Assembly: GCA_038380795.1 (NCBI GenBank)
Contig: CM076274.1
Coordinates: 19,810,027 to 19,874,026 of the forward strand
Source: Pyrocephalus nanus
Lineage: Eukaryota; Chordata; Aves; Passeriformes; Tyrannidae
Length of the DNA stretch: 64,000 nt
Reading direction: 5' to 3'
Below are positions 11,790-25,100 of this stretch, one piece after another. Below the pieces are notes generated by a model. That model had not been told where the DNA came from and ran no database searches. It saw only the letters and a program-made list of their open reading frames with translations. The translations under genes and the position numbers were made by a program. Every line of letters starts with the position of its first letter. The stretch's first letter is position 1.

Positions 11790-14700
11790 TGATGTCAGAG
11801 GAGTGGGAATGGAACGAAAGAGGCTGTGTATGACCATGTGGGAGAGGATTGCAAAGAGGAGATGTGAGGCACAGTGCCTGTGGGTGGCATGGAGAAGGAT
11901 GCAGTGCCTGCCTCATGCTGTCAAACAACATCCCATTCCAGATGCTCCAACCACCTTCCCAACCCCATCGACTACACCCTTATTTTACATTGTTAATACT
12001 TTATGTCCAATGTCCTTCTCTGAAGCAGAATATTTGTGGTATTAGAGTCTAGGTAGGGTGCCACGGTTAAGCAAGAGCTGTCCATCCCTTCAAACAAATA
12101 CACACTGCATCTTTTCAAAGCTCCCTTGGGCACACAGAGAGGCTTCAGAGTTGCTGTAGTGCTGGGCTTGAGGGTCATTAGAGAATAACATCTTCAGAAA
12201 TGTTTTTCCTGATTTTTGAATCAATGAGCCATCTTCTTTTTACCAAATGTATTCACACACATCAGTGATACTACAGGGAAAACAAAAGCTTCCTCCTTCA
12301 TTGCAGTAGTCTTCCAACCATATTGTGCCCTACAAGTTTGACACTTTGCAGTTCAAAGCTTTTTTTCCTTATGTTTAAAAAAGGAAAAAAAAAAAAAAAA
12401 AAGGGCTTAGACCAAGATCCAGCTGACCTGCAATACCCTGACATTTGAGATTGGACCTCACTCCAAGCCAGCTTCCTGAAAAGCAGTAAGCATAGGTCAA
12501 AGAGATCGATAAATAAAATTAACCCATTTGAAGACAAAATAGAGAAAAAAATCAAGCTTGTTCATAAATATCCTTCAGAAAGTGATAACGTAGAAATAGT
12601 GACCTAGTGTAAAGCTGTCCTCAAAATTCCAGAAGATCATGGTGATCTGAAATGTAGACTGGCTTCATGAGTTTGCAGTCCTTCTGAAAAATCAGACCAT
12701 AGCAACACATACTTTGTCTTAGGCCCTGCATGGGATCTCCATGCCCTGCTGTTATGACTCTGGTTTGCAAAGGGTTTCAGTTTGTTCCTTTGGTGGATTG
12801 TAATTGCCCTGTATCAGCTTCAAATAGGAGGGAAAATGGTAAAAAAAGACAAAACAAGCCTTCAAAGGTCCTGAGCGCTGTGCCTAGGTGGTGATCTCAT
12901 GGCAGTAATGACCTCAGAGGTGTGTTTGGCTTGGTTGAAATCCACAGAACTGCCTCTTGCCAAGGATATTTTAAGCTGGCCAAAAACATCTGTAAACACA
13001 CCCATCCAAAAACACATGCTGCACTCATACAGTCACAAATACACATGATATGTCTCACATCAACTCATATATGTTCCTCATGGGAAATATGGGGTCTGCA
13101 GCCAAGGTCAGCTTGTCGTTGCTATTTATCACACAGGTCAGGTGCCCCAACCCCCAGCTCACAGATGAGTGAGCTCAGTGTAGACAAGCCCATCAGTTGT
13201 AACCTGTGCGGTGCAATACAGCTGTCTCCTGTGGAGGTCCTGTATTCCAGATGAGGGACTATTCCAAGTTTTTATTTCTCTCATTTCAAGTTAAAATCAT
13301 TTTTGGGTAAGCCATCTGAACTTCGTTGTGCTTCTCATAATGAATCCACTTAAAATGGGAGGAAGGTGCTCATGGCGGTCCAGTTTTCCAGGATGAACGT
13401 TGTGCAGCCATGGCTGTCCGATGGTTGTTGCTCAGAACTGCTCCCAGCAATAACTGCCAGGAGCACACAGGTTGCTCCCATATGAAGCCCTCAGTGCTCT
13501 CCCTGCCCAACATACTTGGTGCTCAACACATGCACAGAACCATTTTCACAAGCTGCTGTGCATTCCTCTCCAAACACACACGAGATGCACTGATCACCTG
13601 CTTTTCCAAAGGCTAAATCACGTACTCAGGATCAAGGCTGGAAGCTGACGAGAACAGCTCTGTCTGCGTAGGCAGATTGCTGCCATGGCAAAAACTCACA
13701 CTCTCAAAAGCACATATTTTCCCATAAATGGCCAGTCACTAAGAACCAGCAATCACAAGCTGATACAGGCATAGGCAGGAGCTCTAATGTTCATTAATGA
13801 TGAGGGAGCAGTTCTATGACATGCTTGGACTGCAGAATAAAATTGTGGGTGACTTCCCAGCCACTGCAATGCACATCAATGGTGCTTCAGGCCCACAGCC
13901 CGCATGCAGGGCTTGGGACTTGCACCTGCCCCCTCTCCTTGAAGGACACAGAGCAACAAAAGACCATTTTTAGCACCTATAGGTTTTCACCAACTCCTGA
14001 ATGTCCAGACTGAGTAGTGCACACCTCTGACTCCAACCTCTCTTGGGCACTGACAGCGTCTGATGGGATCCCCTGAGCTAAACAATCCACCCCTGAGGAG
14101 ACAGAATGTACCAGCCTACTCTAACAACAACAGCAACTCCTTGCTAAACTATTTTAGAAAATGCACAGCTTTAATCACCTGTTTAAACTATTTTTCAAAA
14201 GCTCTGGCACATAGTGCCCATTGAAAAGGCTCCCTGAGCCTGCCAACATTCAGAGTATTTTCCCTTGAAATGATCCTGTTTCAGTTTACTGTTACAGCAG
14301 ATACCAGACACCACCAAGGTCAGGTTGCATAGCAACATCCGCTGTCATCCTGAATTTGCTTCCACTGAGTATTTGACCTCAAATTTCCCATGCTTGGTCT
14401 CTCTTAAGAGAGGTTGTTTTGTTTCAAAACTGGAATAGAATCCCAGTAAGTATTTTCAAGTTCAAGGAAAGTGAAAAGAAACAAACTTGAGCTCCCAGTG
14501 TCCAATCTTCCCCTCTGTACAAATACCAAGGCTGTACTTTTTTCAACAGGCCTCCATCAAGGAGAGTTGAAAGACAGAGCTCAGGACCAGGTCTGGAACC
14601 AGGACCTAATCCAAGGCCACTAAATCTCTGGCTGCAATGATATTACATCGCAGAGAGACAGGAGGAGGGTGGAACCTGGAGGGAGATTGTGCTTGAAAGT

Positions 14701-15663
14701 TTTCCCTGAGTGTGCTCTGGGGCCTCTGTTAGAGTTCTGTAATGGAACTTACCAAGGCTTACTCTCCTCCACTGTATGGGATGAGTCATTGCTACTTCAG
14801 TGTTTCTGCTGGGGTAGTTTGCATGAAGACGAATTCAACTTCGTCAGCTTCACAGAGCAGAATCTTCAAAAGACCTGGCCTTTATTCAGGAAAAAAAGGA
14901 AGTCACAGGTCTCCCAGCATCCAGGGAAGTCCTGCCTTTCAGCTGCCTCAATGAGACCCAGTGTGTGAGAGCAGAATGCTGGGGAGGTGCTCTTTTCAGC
15001 TGGGAGTCAAGCCTTGAGTTCTAATCTTTTATGCTACCTGAGATAAAGCAGTCCCAATGTAAATAGACATTCCTGCCTTTTCAAACCAGATTTGTATTGA
15101 GCTCTTTCCAGACAGAGAATGACAAGAACAGGCACAGGAAGAGAGCCTTCCGCATGCCATCACTATTAAGGTTCTAAAGACCCGTTTTCCAGCTCTTTCC
15201 CTTTACAGTCTCTCTCACATCTCTGAAAAACTGTTTAGAAAATACAGCTCTGCTAATCCAGTGGCTTTCTTCTCTGAGTCTGTAGGACTCTAAATATGAA
15301 ACAGAAGGAAGGCAAAAGTTTTATTGAAAGAGAGGAACAGGGGGCAACCAAGGAGCTAACCCACCAATTTCAGGGGGTTGTGGATATTTGCGTGGGTATT
15401 TCCAGCTACTTTTATGACTATATGAAGGTTTGACACCACTGGAACTGCCTGGTCTAGTGTGCATGGAAATGCAAAAGACGAGATTCCAAAAGCAGCAATA
15501 CCTTGGCCAAATAGCATGAGTGAGGTGTTTTTGTAATCCTGTTTGCTTGATGAACAGCATGGCAAGACACGCTGCGTGTTTGTACTGCAAATAGGAGCAC
15601 AACCCCATCCTAGAGGTGGCTTTAAAAGGTCTTTATATTGTCTGCTTTTGTCCACACTAGGAA

Positions 15664-15682
15664 GGGGGGTGGGAGGGTGGGG
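15664..15682 (+). other. G-quadruplex motif (four G runs, one-base loops)
   Basis: Runs of six, three, three and four G are separated by T, A and T. Like the motif at 11775 it lies upstream of ARHGAP20 with the G-rich strand on +. Its role is unknown. Confidence 0.75.
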
Positions 15683-18600
15683 AAGTGTACCTGTGGGAGA
15701 AAGCTGTGTTGTAAACACATTTTTCTCCTGGCCTAGAAGGAAAACTATGTGCCACCCTACTCTAATGAATACTAGGCAAGCAGTGAAGGAACTTGTTGCT
15801 AACTGGGAAAAAACCCCTTTCACAAAGAAGCAAGTCAGCCATCAGAGGTGACGGTTCTCAGGCTGAGGGTAAGAAAGGGCAGTGACAGGTAATAGTGGTA
15901 TGGGGAATGCATACCTGACCTGGTGGTTCAGAGGACTGTGGCAAGAAATGCTGTTATAAAACTGACTTTTTGCCCTGTGGGAGAAAAGAAAAAGGAGTAT
16001 CTGTTACTTAGAAACATACTCCTTTTAGTAGCCTTCATACTCTTCAGACCTGCCAAATCATTGTGTAGAAATCTTTATGGTATTTTCAGCCCAGAATGAA
16101 GCTACTGCAGTCAAAGGAACCAGGCAAACAGGGTGTCAGTGAGCCTTGCTAAAGGAAACACCATGCAAATCAGGGAGAGCAGGACACAATGTCTATAGGA
16201 TGTATTCCTTCTACAGCAGGGGCCAGTTCAACCTTTGAGAACAAGATTCAGCCTGGGCAGCCATGTTGAATGACATTTTGTAGGGAGCATGTGATGGGCT
16301 AGCCTTCACAAATCAAAGGTTATCATCCAAATTCACAGCACAGGAACACAGATTTTTTTTTTTTTTACAGATCTGATTGATGCCCTAACTAACCCAATTT
16401 CCTGCTCTCAGATTTGGCCCATGACTTCATGCTTGAAAGGAAGGAAAGCCTCCCCTGGCTTCAGCTCACTGACAGTAGTACATTGCCAGACTTGGTGAAG
16501 TGTCTTAACTGATCCCTACATTTGTTCAGCAAGTGTTTAATTAGTGCTACTGTACATCAGAGCATTATAAGATTAGGTAGCAGTGTCAGCAGCATGGCAA
16601 GCCCTGAGTCATGCTGTGTTCTGCAGTTCTGTAGTAAGGAAAACTAACCCAGGAGCACAGTGAAAGTATTTGTTGTTGGTAGACTCTTTCAAATAGTTTC
16701 ACTGCACTATCAAATAATAACTCAAAAAAATAAAACAAGATGTTCCTATCTGTTGAGAAATTTCCTTCTGTTCAACCCTGGCCTTTTGGTTTGAGTATCT
16801 GTCAGATAAAGCCATCATTACTGCTGCTCATGCAACAGTGTCATGGAGATCTGAAAGCAGCAAAGTTTCCAGCCCTGTCCCATAAATAAGGGGAGTATTC
16901 CAAGCCCTTCCCTACTTGCACAGGAGGATGTGGACTGCACTATGTTCTGAAACAAATCCATAACCAACAAAGGAAACCACTGCACTGGAGCAGAATTCCT
17001 TGGCCTATTCTTTGTCTTCTAATGTAGACAGAACCAGAGGGATGGAATTGAGTCCTTCTGTGATGCCTCCCATGGGATAATGCACAGTTTGCATTTCTCC
17101 AAAGCACAGTGATTTGGAATAACAGTTGTAAAGGAATTTATCTTGAGTGCTGTTTTGAAAACAAATTCTAAACTATTAAGGTTTTCTTTTTTAGGGGGGT
17201 ACTGGGTTCTTTTTTTTAAAGACTCTTAAAGGGCTACAGTTGGAACAAGCTGGTTTTGATCTGCTTAGAAATGGGCTTCCCTGCTAGAAAAGGCTGTTCC
17301 AGGGGAGCACAGACATTTAACACCCCTTTGAAAGACAGCAGGGACCTAAAGACCATGGATGCTGTCAGATTTCCAAGACTGAATTCCTCCCTATAATATC
17401 CAGGCTTGCAGCCAATTTGGCTGACTTGGAGCAGTTGTAGCTTTTCAACATGCTTGATGTGTATTCACATTTCAAAAAGGAAAAAGAAAAAACAAACCCA
17501 ACATTGCAGAACGATTCAGAAAGATACGCAGATGATGGAGTGGAGCAACAAAGTCACAAGAAAAGCCAACACGAGCAGAGATCACTAATTCTGCTCCATC
17601 AAAAGAGTGCCTGAGCATTTGTACCCCAGCCCAATACAACTATTTCCTTTTTCCATATCTGATCTCCTACATGGCTGCTGTGATACTGTAAAACAAACTA
17701 GTTTCAGAACACAGCAGGCTATTTATGATTCTTTTCTTACGAAGATTCACTGTTCTTCAGAAACTGATCATTCATGGATATTTCTTGGGCAGGAGGCAAA
17801 GGGCAGGGAAGAGGATTCTATGTTTGCTCGAAAATGTAGGAGAAATGTAGAGACAGAAGAGATGTCATTCCTGAAATATCACAACTTGTCAAATCTTGAA
17901 TGCAGAGATAACGAAGATCGGACCACAGAGTACTAGGTGGCAAATATAGCATTTGTCATATTAGTTTATAGTTTTCAAAAATCTTTTTACCTTCCAAGAC
18001 AGTCTGTGTGACTGAGATGTGGAACACTTTTGTTTTTCAAATATTTCCATTTATTTAACACTTTTAAGTACTTGTTTGAAGGACTGAACCTATAACATGA
18101 AAGAGATCAAAATATCTTAGCACAGATTAGAGTACATTTTTCCCATGTAATATAGTCATTTCAGCACATCTCCAGAGAGGATTTTATAGCACAGATATTT
18201 CTCAGAGTGACAGAACTGTGGAAGTGTCTATCCCTGGTATGTGTTTACCTTGGAACAGTCTCTCAAGAGGCTTCTTCTTCAACACAGACTTCCCCACAGA
18301 CACAAAATTTCCCTGTCATGCAGATTGAATACTTTTTAAAGGAAACTTCCTACACAACAACTAAAACCCACAAATGAAGGGGAGGCAGGGAGGGGATGCA
18401 CTTGGGCCACTATTGCTTTTCCTGCCTTTTCCATGGTAACTGGGCCCAGAAGCCTCAGCCCCCCAGGCAACCCTCTGGGTAGACCCCACTTTAGGCAGCA
18501 TCTGTAATGCGGGACAGCAGGAGCTCGGGACAGACTTTGAGGGCAGTTACACACCACTCTGCTTTGCCTGGGATGGCAGAAATTCCCATGATAGGAGCCT

Positions 18601-19095
18601 TCATAGTCTTGGAGCATGAAACAATGCTCAGGTGCTCTGGTACGCAGGAACAGCAGTCCCCCAGAACACACGGGCCCGACTGTCCCGAGTCTTGCCAGTT
18701 CCAGCCTCTCCCACCGCATTTGCCCAGAAAATCGATCTTTTAGCGTCAGTTTCGGGGTGGCTCTCTTCCCGTACTCGCTCTGGGTTTTGCTCTTGGGCAG
18801 CGCCCACCGTGGTTACCGAGGCCATCGTGAGCTAGGGCCGTTCAGCCTCGAGCAGAAGAGGCTCCCGGGACACCCCAGAGCCCCCTCCCGTGTCCGAAAG
18901 GGGTCCCTCGGGAGTCTCGGCCATTCCGACCGCCAGGGCTGCGCTCGGGGCGGTGGCACCGCGGCCCCGCCCGGCCCCGCCCCGCCCCGCGCCCACTCAG
19001 TGCCTCCGTGCCGGGACCGAGAGTGGGGGCTGCTGCCGCCGGCAGCCATCGGCAACCACCGGCCACCGGCCACCACCGGCCACCGGCCACCAGCC

Positions 19096-19128
19096 ATGGG
19101 CCGCGCCGCACCCTGGCCGCGGGCATGA
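19096..19128 (+). other. Upstream ORF (10 codons) overlapping the proposed ARHGAP20 start
   Basis: An ATG at 19096 in a good initiation context (GCC before, G after) opens a 10-codon frame. Its TGA stop (19126-19128) overlaps the proposed ARHGAP20 ATG (19125-19127) as ATGA. If both are in the mRNA, ribosomes would finish the short frame exactly at the main start codon. Confidence 0.45.
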
Positions 19129-19178
19129 CAGCGCGGCCGCGCCCGGAGCTGTGCCACGGGCTCCGCGGAGCCAGGCAA
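19125..19178 (+). CDS. ARHGAP20: ARHGAP20 exon 1 (proposed start exon)
   Basis: An ATG at 19125 opens 18 codons (starting MTARPRPELC) and ends at a GT donor (GTACTG, 19179). It finishes on a complete codon, as exon 2 requires. It lies in a CpG island, which supports a promoter. It shows no clear similarity to the human N-terminus I remember, which is poorly conserved. A GC donor 4 bases upstream (GCAAGT) would not keep the frame. Alternatives are a different upstream first exon with translation starting at the exon 2 ATG (32963). Confidence 0.45.
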
Positions 19179-22100
19179 GTACTGTCAGTCCTGCCGGGGC
19201 TGCAGCGCGGACGGCGGTGGGTTTGCCGCTCCCCTGGAGTGGCTGCGCTGAAGGGTCCGTAGGGGAGTCGCTCAGCTGTTGCCGCCAGGGACGCGGGAGG
19301 GTTCGCGGAGGCGGATGGGGGACACTGGACGGGCGGGAGCCGGCGAAGGCGCCCGGTTCCCTCGGGCGGGGTGGGGGTCGGTGTGTGCGCAGGGTCGGGA
19401 CGGGAATCACCGGGGGCTCCGGGAGCGCCGGAGCGTGAGGCGTGTTCGCAGAGTCGCTGCTGCATCCCGCTGTTGATCCAGGAGAGACCAGTCAGGTGTG
19501 CGTTACCGTGCGCTCGTATCGGGACAGAAGGACAAGCGCGGGATCCAGCGCTGCCTCGTCCCTTTGCCTCCCCGAGAGCAGCCGCCTCTGAGCGCAGTTC
19601 ACGGCACTGGCTGCGGCCGGACAGGGTTGCTGGGCCTGCACGGAACTGCAGCTGCTCAACCGAACTAACAACAGAATGTCGTGTTAGCACAGGGTTAGCC
19701 TGAAATAATGGAAAATAAGAGGGAAAACTGTAAACATTATCCAAAATGCCAGTCTGAAATTCTCAAATGAATCATCCAATACAAACAGGAGCTGAGTGGA
19801 ACAATTTTCTTTGCAGGGATTTTCCACTGGAATAAATAGCAAGTTCTGTTAAAAAAAATCCAGAGTGATGGTTCATTGCAGCTTTTGCTGACAGTTCTTT
19901 AGAGCCACTTGCAGTTTTTACCCGTGGGCCCTACCTAAGACAGAGGTGACTGGTTTTCCCTTTACCTTCTCATCTTCTTCTATATTTAGAACATTCCTTA
20001 ATGTTCTTTTTCCTAGGCAGACCCTTGCCTGCTGATGCCTTTGTACCCAGACAGAGTGTTGCTGTGATGTGCCAGCTCCACATTACCTGCAGAAATGGAA
20101 AATGAGGACCTTTTACAGTGTGTTCTTTATCTCAGCTTGCACAGCCAGAGCAGTAGGGTCATGGACACCTGCTTCTGCAGAAACATGGAGCTCTAAATGG
20201 ATTGTATTCCCCAGGATGCACAAAGCCTGACCAGGCACTGCACCTCATCCTTCCAGTGATGTCTTTGAGGACCTGGTCATCAGTTTGTCCAGCATGACCT
20301 TAAGCTATTAAAGCCACTGGTACTTGGGTTATGTATAAATGGCAGTGTTCCTGGTCACAGCACAGCTGCCCATGCCTCGCTGAGACCTGGCACTGTCATG
20401 CCCAGCTGCAGGGAAGTTCCTGGGTACATTTCCTGGGCCCCTGGGCTAGTGCTTTCCAGTGCACAGCTAAAGACAATTAAAGTACTGAGTCTGTGAGCCA
20501 GAGAGAAGGTGGTCAGAAGGTCTTTTTGGTATGCACAGACCTTTTAAACCTGCCCCCCAAGCCTGTAGCTAAGCAGTTTTCTCCAAGATCTTGCTGCCTG
20601 CACAGGCAGTAGCTCAGTTGCAGCCCATTTATTTAACGCCCTCTAGTGAGGTTTTAAAAATTAACATAGATTCCTTTCATGGAGAAAATAAATACTAGAT
20701 TTTATTGGTTTAAAAAGATTTACATTTTCTGAGAGTCAGCTGCTTCAGGCGATCCCTCTCAAACACGATACCACACTTTGGATGGGTGCATAGCCTAATT
20801 TTGGATAGGTATCTCTGACATAATGATAGTCTATCCTCTCCTGCAGACTCTGGGTGCTCAGCGAAGGTATTTGCATCATCAGCACTGGACATAGTTCCTT
20901 TCTTTTGGCCTGTCTTTAAGTACTGCTGCACTTTGGGTTTTGAACCTATGTGTGCATTGCTTGACGTGGCTCTGGTCTAGGCGAGGTTGGCATTTGTAGA
21001 AGGGTTCATTTATGCTTCTTGGTGCTCCACCTTTGTTCATTATAATTTAGTTGGGCTGGCTGAAGACTTGGGAAGTGGCCTTGTCTTTGCAGAGGAGCTA
21101 GCTTCCGAGGCTGGAACTCTTTTAGGTTGTAACCAAGGGATGTGACTCGATCATCTGTGTAGTCTGACTGGTTTTTACTTCATAGGTGTGGAAGATGATG
21201 AGAAATTTACCATGGATATGGTTTCTCTGAATTAGCTGGAAGATGTAGTGGATGCTTTTGCTTCATGATCAGCCATGAGGGATCTCAGATCCTCTCCTGC
21301 TTGTAATACATAAGATTCTGATTTGCAGCTCCAATGCAGAGATGCTTCTTGTGGATTTTTTCCCAGTCCCTCATGGAGAACATTACGTCACCATCCTCCA
21401 TCTTTCTGCCTGCCACAGGTTCACCAGCCCTCTGTCACACCAGCACCCTCACAAACACCCATAGACTCCTGTATTTGTTCTGTTCACCTTCATCCACATA
21501 CTGCTCACTCTTTCCACCCTTGCTAGTGACTGTCACAGCAAGAGCTCCCAGCAGATCTGAATACATGCATCTCTGAGAACACCCACAGCAGTACTCGGCC
21601 ACTTGGGCTGTTGCTCACCTGTGTCCTGCATCACCCATGTGTGGTCACACCGATGTCACACTGCATCTGTCTCACACGAACACCCCCAGCAGCCTCCAGA
21701 GCACTGGCAGCATGTCACCCATTTGGCAGCACTGGTCAGGGGACAGCCCAGGGGTCTGGCTGGGAGCTGTATGCAGAGGTCACCCAGGGCTGGTACTAAA
21801 GTGTGGTGCACACCTCATCTATGTAGATTTCTTGTCTTTCCTAAGACAGGAAATCTGCCTTGCCAGCTCCCCATCTCTCAGCACGCTGCTGGTGAGGGAC
21901 TGACACCCCTTCAAGGTGTTCTCTCCCTGGTCTGTGGCAGCAATTGCTGACACCTCATAGATCAAACATCAAGTCTGCTGAACAGCATCTTCTCCATTTC
22001 AGCCAGAGGTTGGGAGTGTGGCAGTTACTGTGGTTTAAAACAAAACTACAAAGCAGTAAAACCCACTTCTCATCTTCCACTTCTCTGCATTTCCTCCTGA

Positions 22101-25100
22101 GGGATCTTAGAGCTGTGGGAAGAAGGACTGGCACAGGGATGGGCGCTCAGTGCCCATGCACGGGGATCAGCCCCTCTTTGCTTGTCTGCCCAGTGCTGCC
22201 CTCCTGTTGTTTCCTCAGAGCAAATGGCAGGACAGATAAGGACATGGAAGTTTCCAAAACCAGGCACTCATAGTTAGCCCCTCTGAAAACAGGTAGGGTG
22301 GAGTCCAGTTTGTGGACTGTGAGAGAGAAACTGAAGCAAAACAGGATATTTTTGTGAGTTAACACGTATTTTTCATCATTCCTATTGACAGGCTTATTTT
22401 GGCTTGGTTAGAAGATGTCTGCCACATTTATTGGGAAATTTATAATCCAAAGACCTTTGTGCATGTATGTGTGTGTATGCAGATGTGTATGTGAATGATT
22501 GCACATGAAGAGCTACTATTCAACCTCAGGAAAATTTTCTACCTGAAAGTTAGTAAAACTAGTAGGGGCTAACAGCTAAGTAATAGCAAATATAAAATCC
22601 ATCCACAAAACGCTTCTGTAAATCTTACTGGACAATTGCCTTCTGCTCTGAACACTTCAAAATTGGAGATTCTATCAAATTATGAAGTATTTACCAAAGA
22701 CCCACAAAAATACTCATTACTGTATATATGAGTTTATGAATAAACATGTGTTAAGCCCAAGTAATACATAAGGGGTAGATTAGGGAGCCACTGGGGTCGT
22801 CTGTACCCCACAGTATGTCCTGTATTAGGCCACGATTCAGCTGATACAGTTTTGACACTAGTTCCTGTAGAGTTAAGGCAAAAAGGAAAAAGAAATACTG
22901 GGAGAAATGAAGACAGGGAATAATATATAAATTCCACTGCTGGTCTTTTTCCACCTCTCATGCCATCAAAGAACTGGGACATGTTCTTTAAGGCCACACA
23001 GCTTGACTTGCATCGGTTCATAGCAAGAGCTTTTTAGTATAAGAATGTGCACATTTCTTTGTTAACCTCACTTGGCAAACTCTCCCCTGGCCTCCAGGTT
23101 ATCTGATCTCTGAGCTACTCATCCTCCATAATCAGCTTCTCTCCTTCCCTTTCTCAGCCCACTGGCAGCTCTTCAGGCTGTGTTTTCAGACCCCTTCTTT
23201 GCACCTCTTGTTTCACATGGGCTCAGTTCACATAATGCCGCTCCCTCCTGCCTTCCCTTTCTTGACCTGCCTAGTGATGTCTCTCCCTTGGCCTGTGTCA
23301 CTGCTTAACCCTAAATGTCTTCCTGCAACTCCAAAAACTGGCAAAAAATTGCAATTGTCTAAGCCAAAATCTACTTTTTTTTGCCCAGCTCATGTAACTT
23401 TAGACTTGCAGTTCCTCTGAAATTCATTGTGTTTGGATCATAATTTGAAGCTGGGATAGCTATTTTTCATTTCAATCAACTGCAGAATTCTGTGGAATTA
23501 AATCCTGCAATTTAGCACAAACCTATCCTGGGTTTTGAGGAGGAGTTTGACAGTGAATACTACTATGAGTATGCCCATGCTAATGCTGACAGGCAGTTGA
23601 GCAGGCAGCAGAAAGAGGAAAATGCCTCTCATGGTGTGTATGCTAGCAGAGATGCTGTTGATTAACCCATTTTTCAGCCAGCCAGCCAGCTCTGAGAGTA
23701 CCATTTAATGACTCTGAGTCTGTATAATGCTAACAGGATGCTTATAAGGCATAAAGGGATTAATGTTCAGCTCTAATGAAATCCAGATGCACAGAGCTGC
23801 CTCTTTTCAAAGTCTGTCCCATGGCCAAGCTGCAAATAAAATTATTTAATTGTTGTAAATAGATGAGAAACACCATGGCTCAACGTGAAGCATTGTTCAC
23901 TCGGAACTTAAGCTCACAGGCACAGGAGGCTGCTGGCAGTGGCCTAGTGAAGGGGCTGGGGTCACCCTCTGCCTGTGACAGCATCAGTCACATTGGGGAA
24001 CACAGGACCCTCCTTGGGGAGCACAATTCATGCAGGTGTTTGCCTTAGGGCTGGGGGAAGCTGGCTTGGAAACGCCTCCTTCTGTCCCTGAGTAAAAGCC
24101 AAGGCAGGTCTAGAGGGGGTGAGTCTGGTCAGTCTCCCAGGAGTGTTGTGGACAACTGGCACCTTGCCTTGATTGTGTGTCCAGGAGAGGGGAGGACTCA
24201 TGCCACTGTCAAGTGCAACTGTGCAGTCTGCTCAGGGGATCTCGAGGGGATGCTGAGCAAATCTGCAGATGACACAATACTCAGAGGAGCTGCTGACTCC
24301 CTTGAGGGTAGGGAGGCCCTGCAGAGAGACCCGAACAGATCAGAGGGCTGGGAATCACCAACCATAGGAAGTTTAACAAGGGCCAGATTCTGCCCCTGGG
24401 ATGGGGCAATCCCGGATGTACCAACAGAGTGGGAATGAGAGGTTGGAAAGCAGTGCTGGGAAAGGGCCCTGGGGGTCCTTGTCAGTGGCCAGTTGGCCCT
24501 GAGTCAGCAGTGCCCTGGCAGCCAGGAGGGCCAACCCTGTCCCGGGGGCATCAGGCCCAGCATCCTCAGCCGGGCCAGGGAGGGGATTGTCCTGCTCTGC
24601 TCTGACCTGGGGTGGCCTCACCTGCAGTATTGGGGTAGTCTGGGGGCACAATGGAAGGGAGAGATTGAGCCATTAGAGTGTCCAAGAGAGGGCAATGAGA
24701 ATGATGAAGGGCCCTGAGGAGAAGCCGTGTGAGGACTCTGAGGGCACTTGGTGTGTTCAGCTGGAGCAGAGGAGACTGAGGGGAGACCTCCCTGCAGTTC
24801 CAGCTGCCTGGGCAGGGGCAGAGGAGGGGCAGGACTGAGCTCTGCTCTGGGGGGAGCAGGGACAGCCCCCAGGGAATGGCTGGAGCTGTGTCAGGGCAGG
24901 CTCAGGGTGGATCTCAGGGAAAGGTTCTTCCCCCAGAGGGTGGTTGGCACTGAACAGGCTCCCCAGGGCAGTGGGCACAGCCCCAAGGCTGCCAGAGCTC
25001 AAGAAGCATTTGGATGATACTCTCAGGCACATGGTGGGATTGTTGGGGTTTGTCCTGTGCAGGGCTGAGAGTTGGACTCAGTGATCCTTGTGGGTCCCTT

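Larger units (their letters stand above)
1400..18800. other. Intergenic region, no gene recognised
   Basis: Across about 17 kb I find no exon with matching splice sites and recognisable protein, no CR1 fragment and no RNA gene. Simple repeats occur at 2971-2990 (AC), 4108-4128 (T run), 5318-5402 (A/C-rich) and about 12383-12402 (A run), and there are two G-quadruplex motifs. The longest frame (7813 down to 7172, 213 codons) has no domain and is crossed by other frames. Distal regulatory elements of ARHGAP20 could lie here but cannot be recognised without comparison to other species. Confidence 0.5.
18840..19640 (+). promoter_or_regulatory. ARHGAP20: CpG island, probable ARHGAP20 promoter and exon 1
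   Basis: GC content and CpG density rise sharply at about 18840 and fall again by about 19640. The island contains the candidate first coding exon (19125-19178) followed by a GT donor in the phase needed by exon 2. A short GGCCACC-type repeat (about 19055-19095) precedes the start codon and would lie in the 5' untranslated region. No TATA box stands out, as is usual for CpG-island promoters. The exact transcription start cannot be read from the sequence. Confidence 0.65.

Noticed and set aside
18842..19744. 300-codon open frame on the - strand across the ARHGAP20 CpG island
   Set aside because: GC-rich DNA has few stop codons by chance. Frames are open on both strands here, no domain is visible, and the composition follows the local repeat.
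23498..23704. 68-codon - strand frame with a hydrophobic stretch, considered as an old retroviral envelope end
   Set aside because: The stretch alone is not diagnostic. There is an in-frame stop immediately upstream and no LTR or other viral frame nearby.
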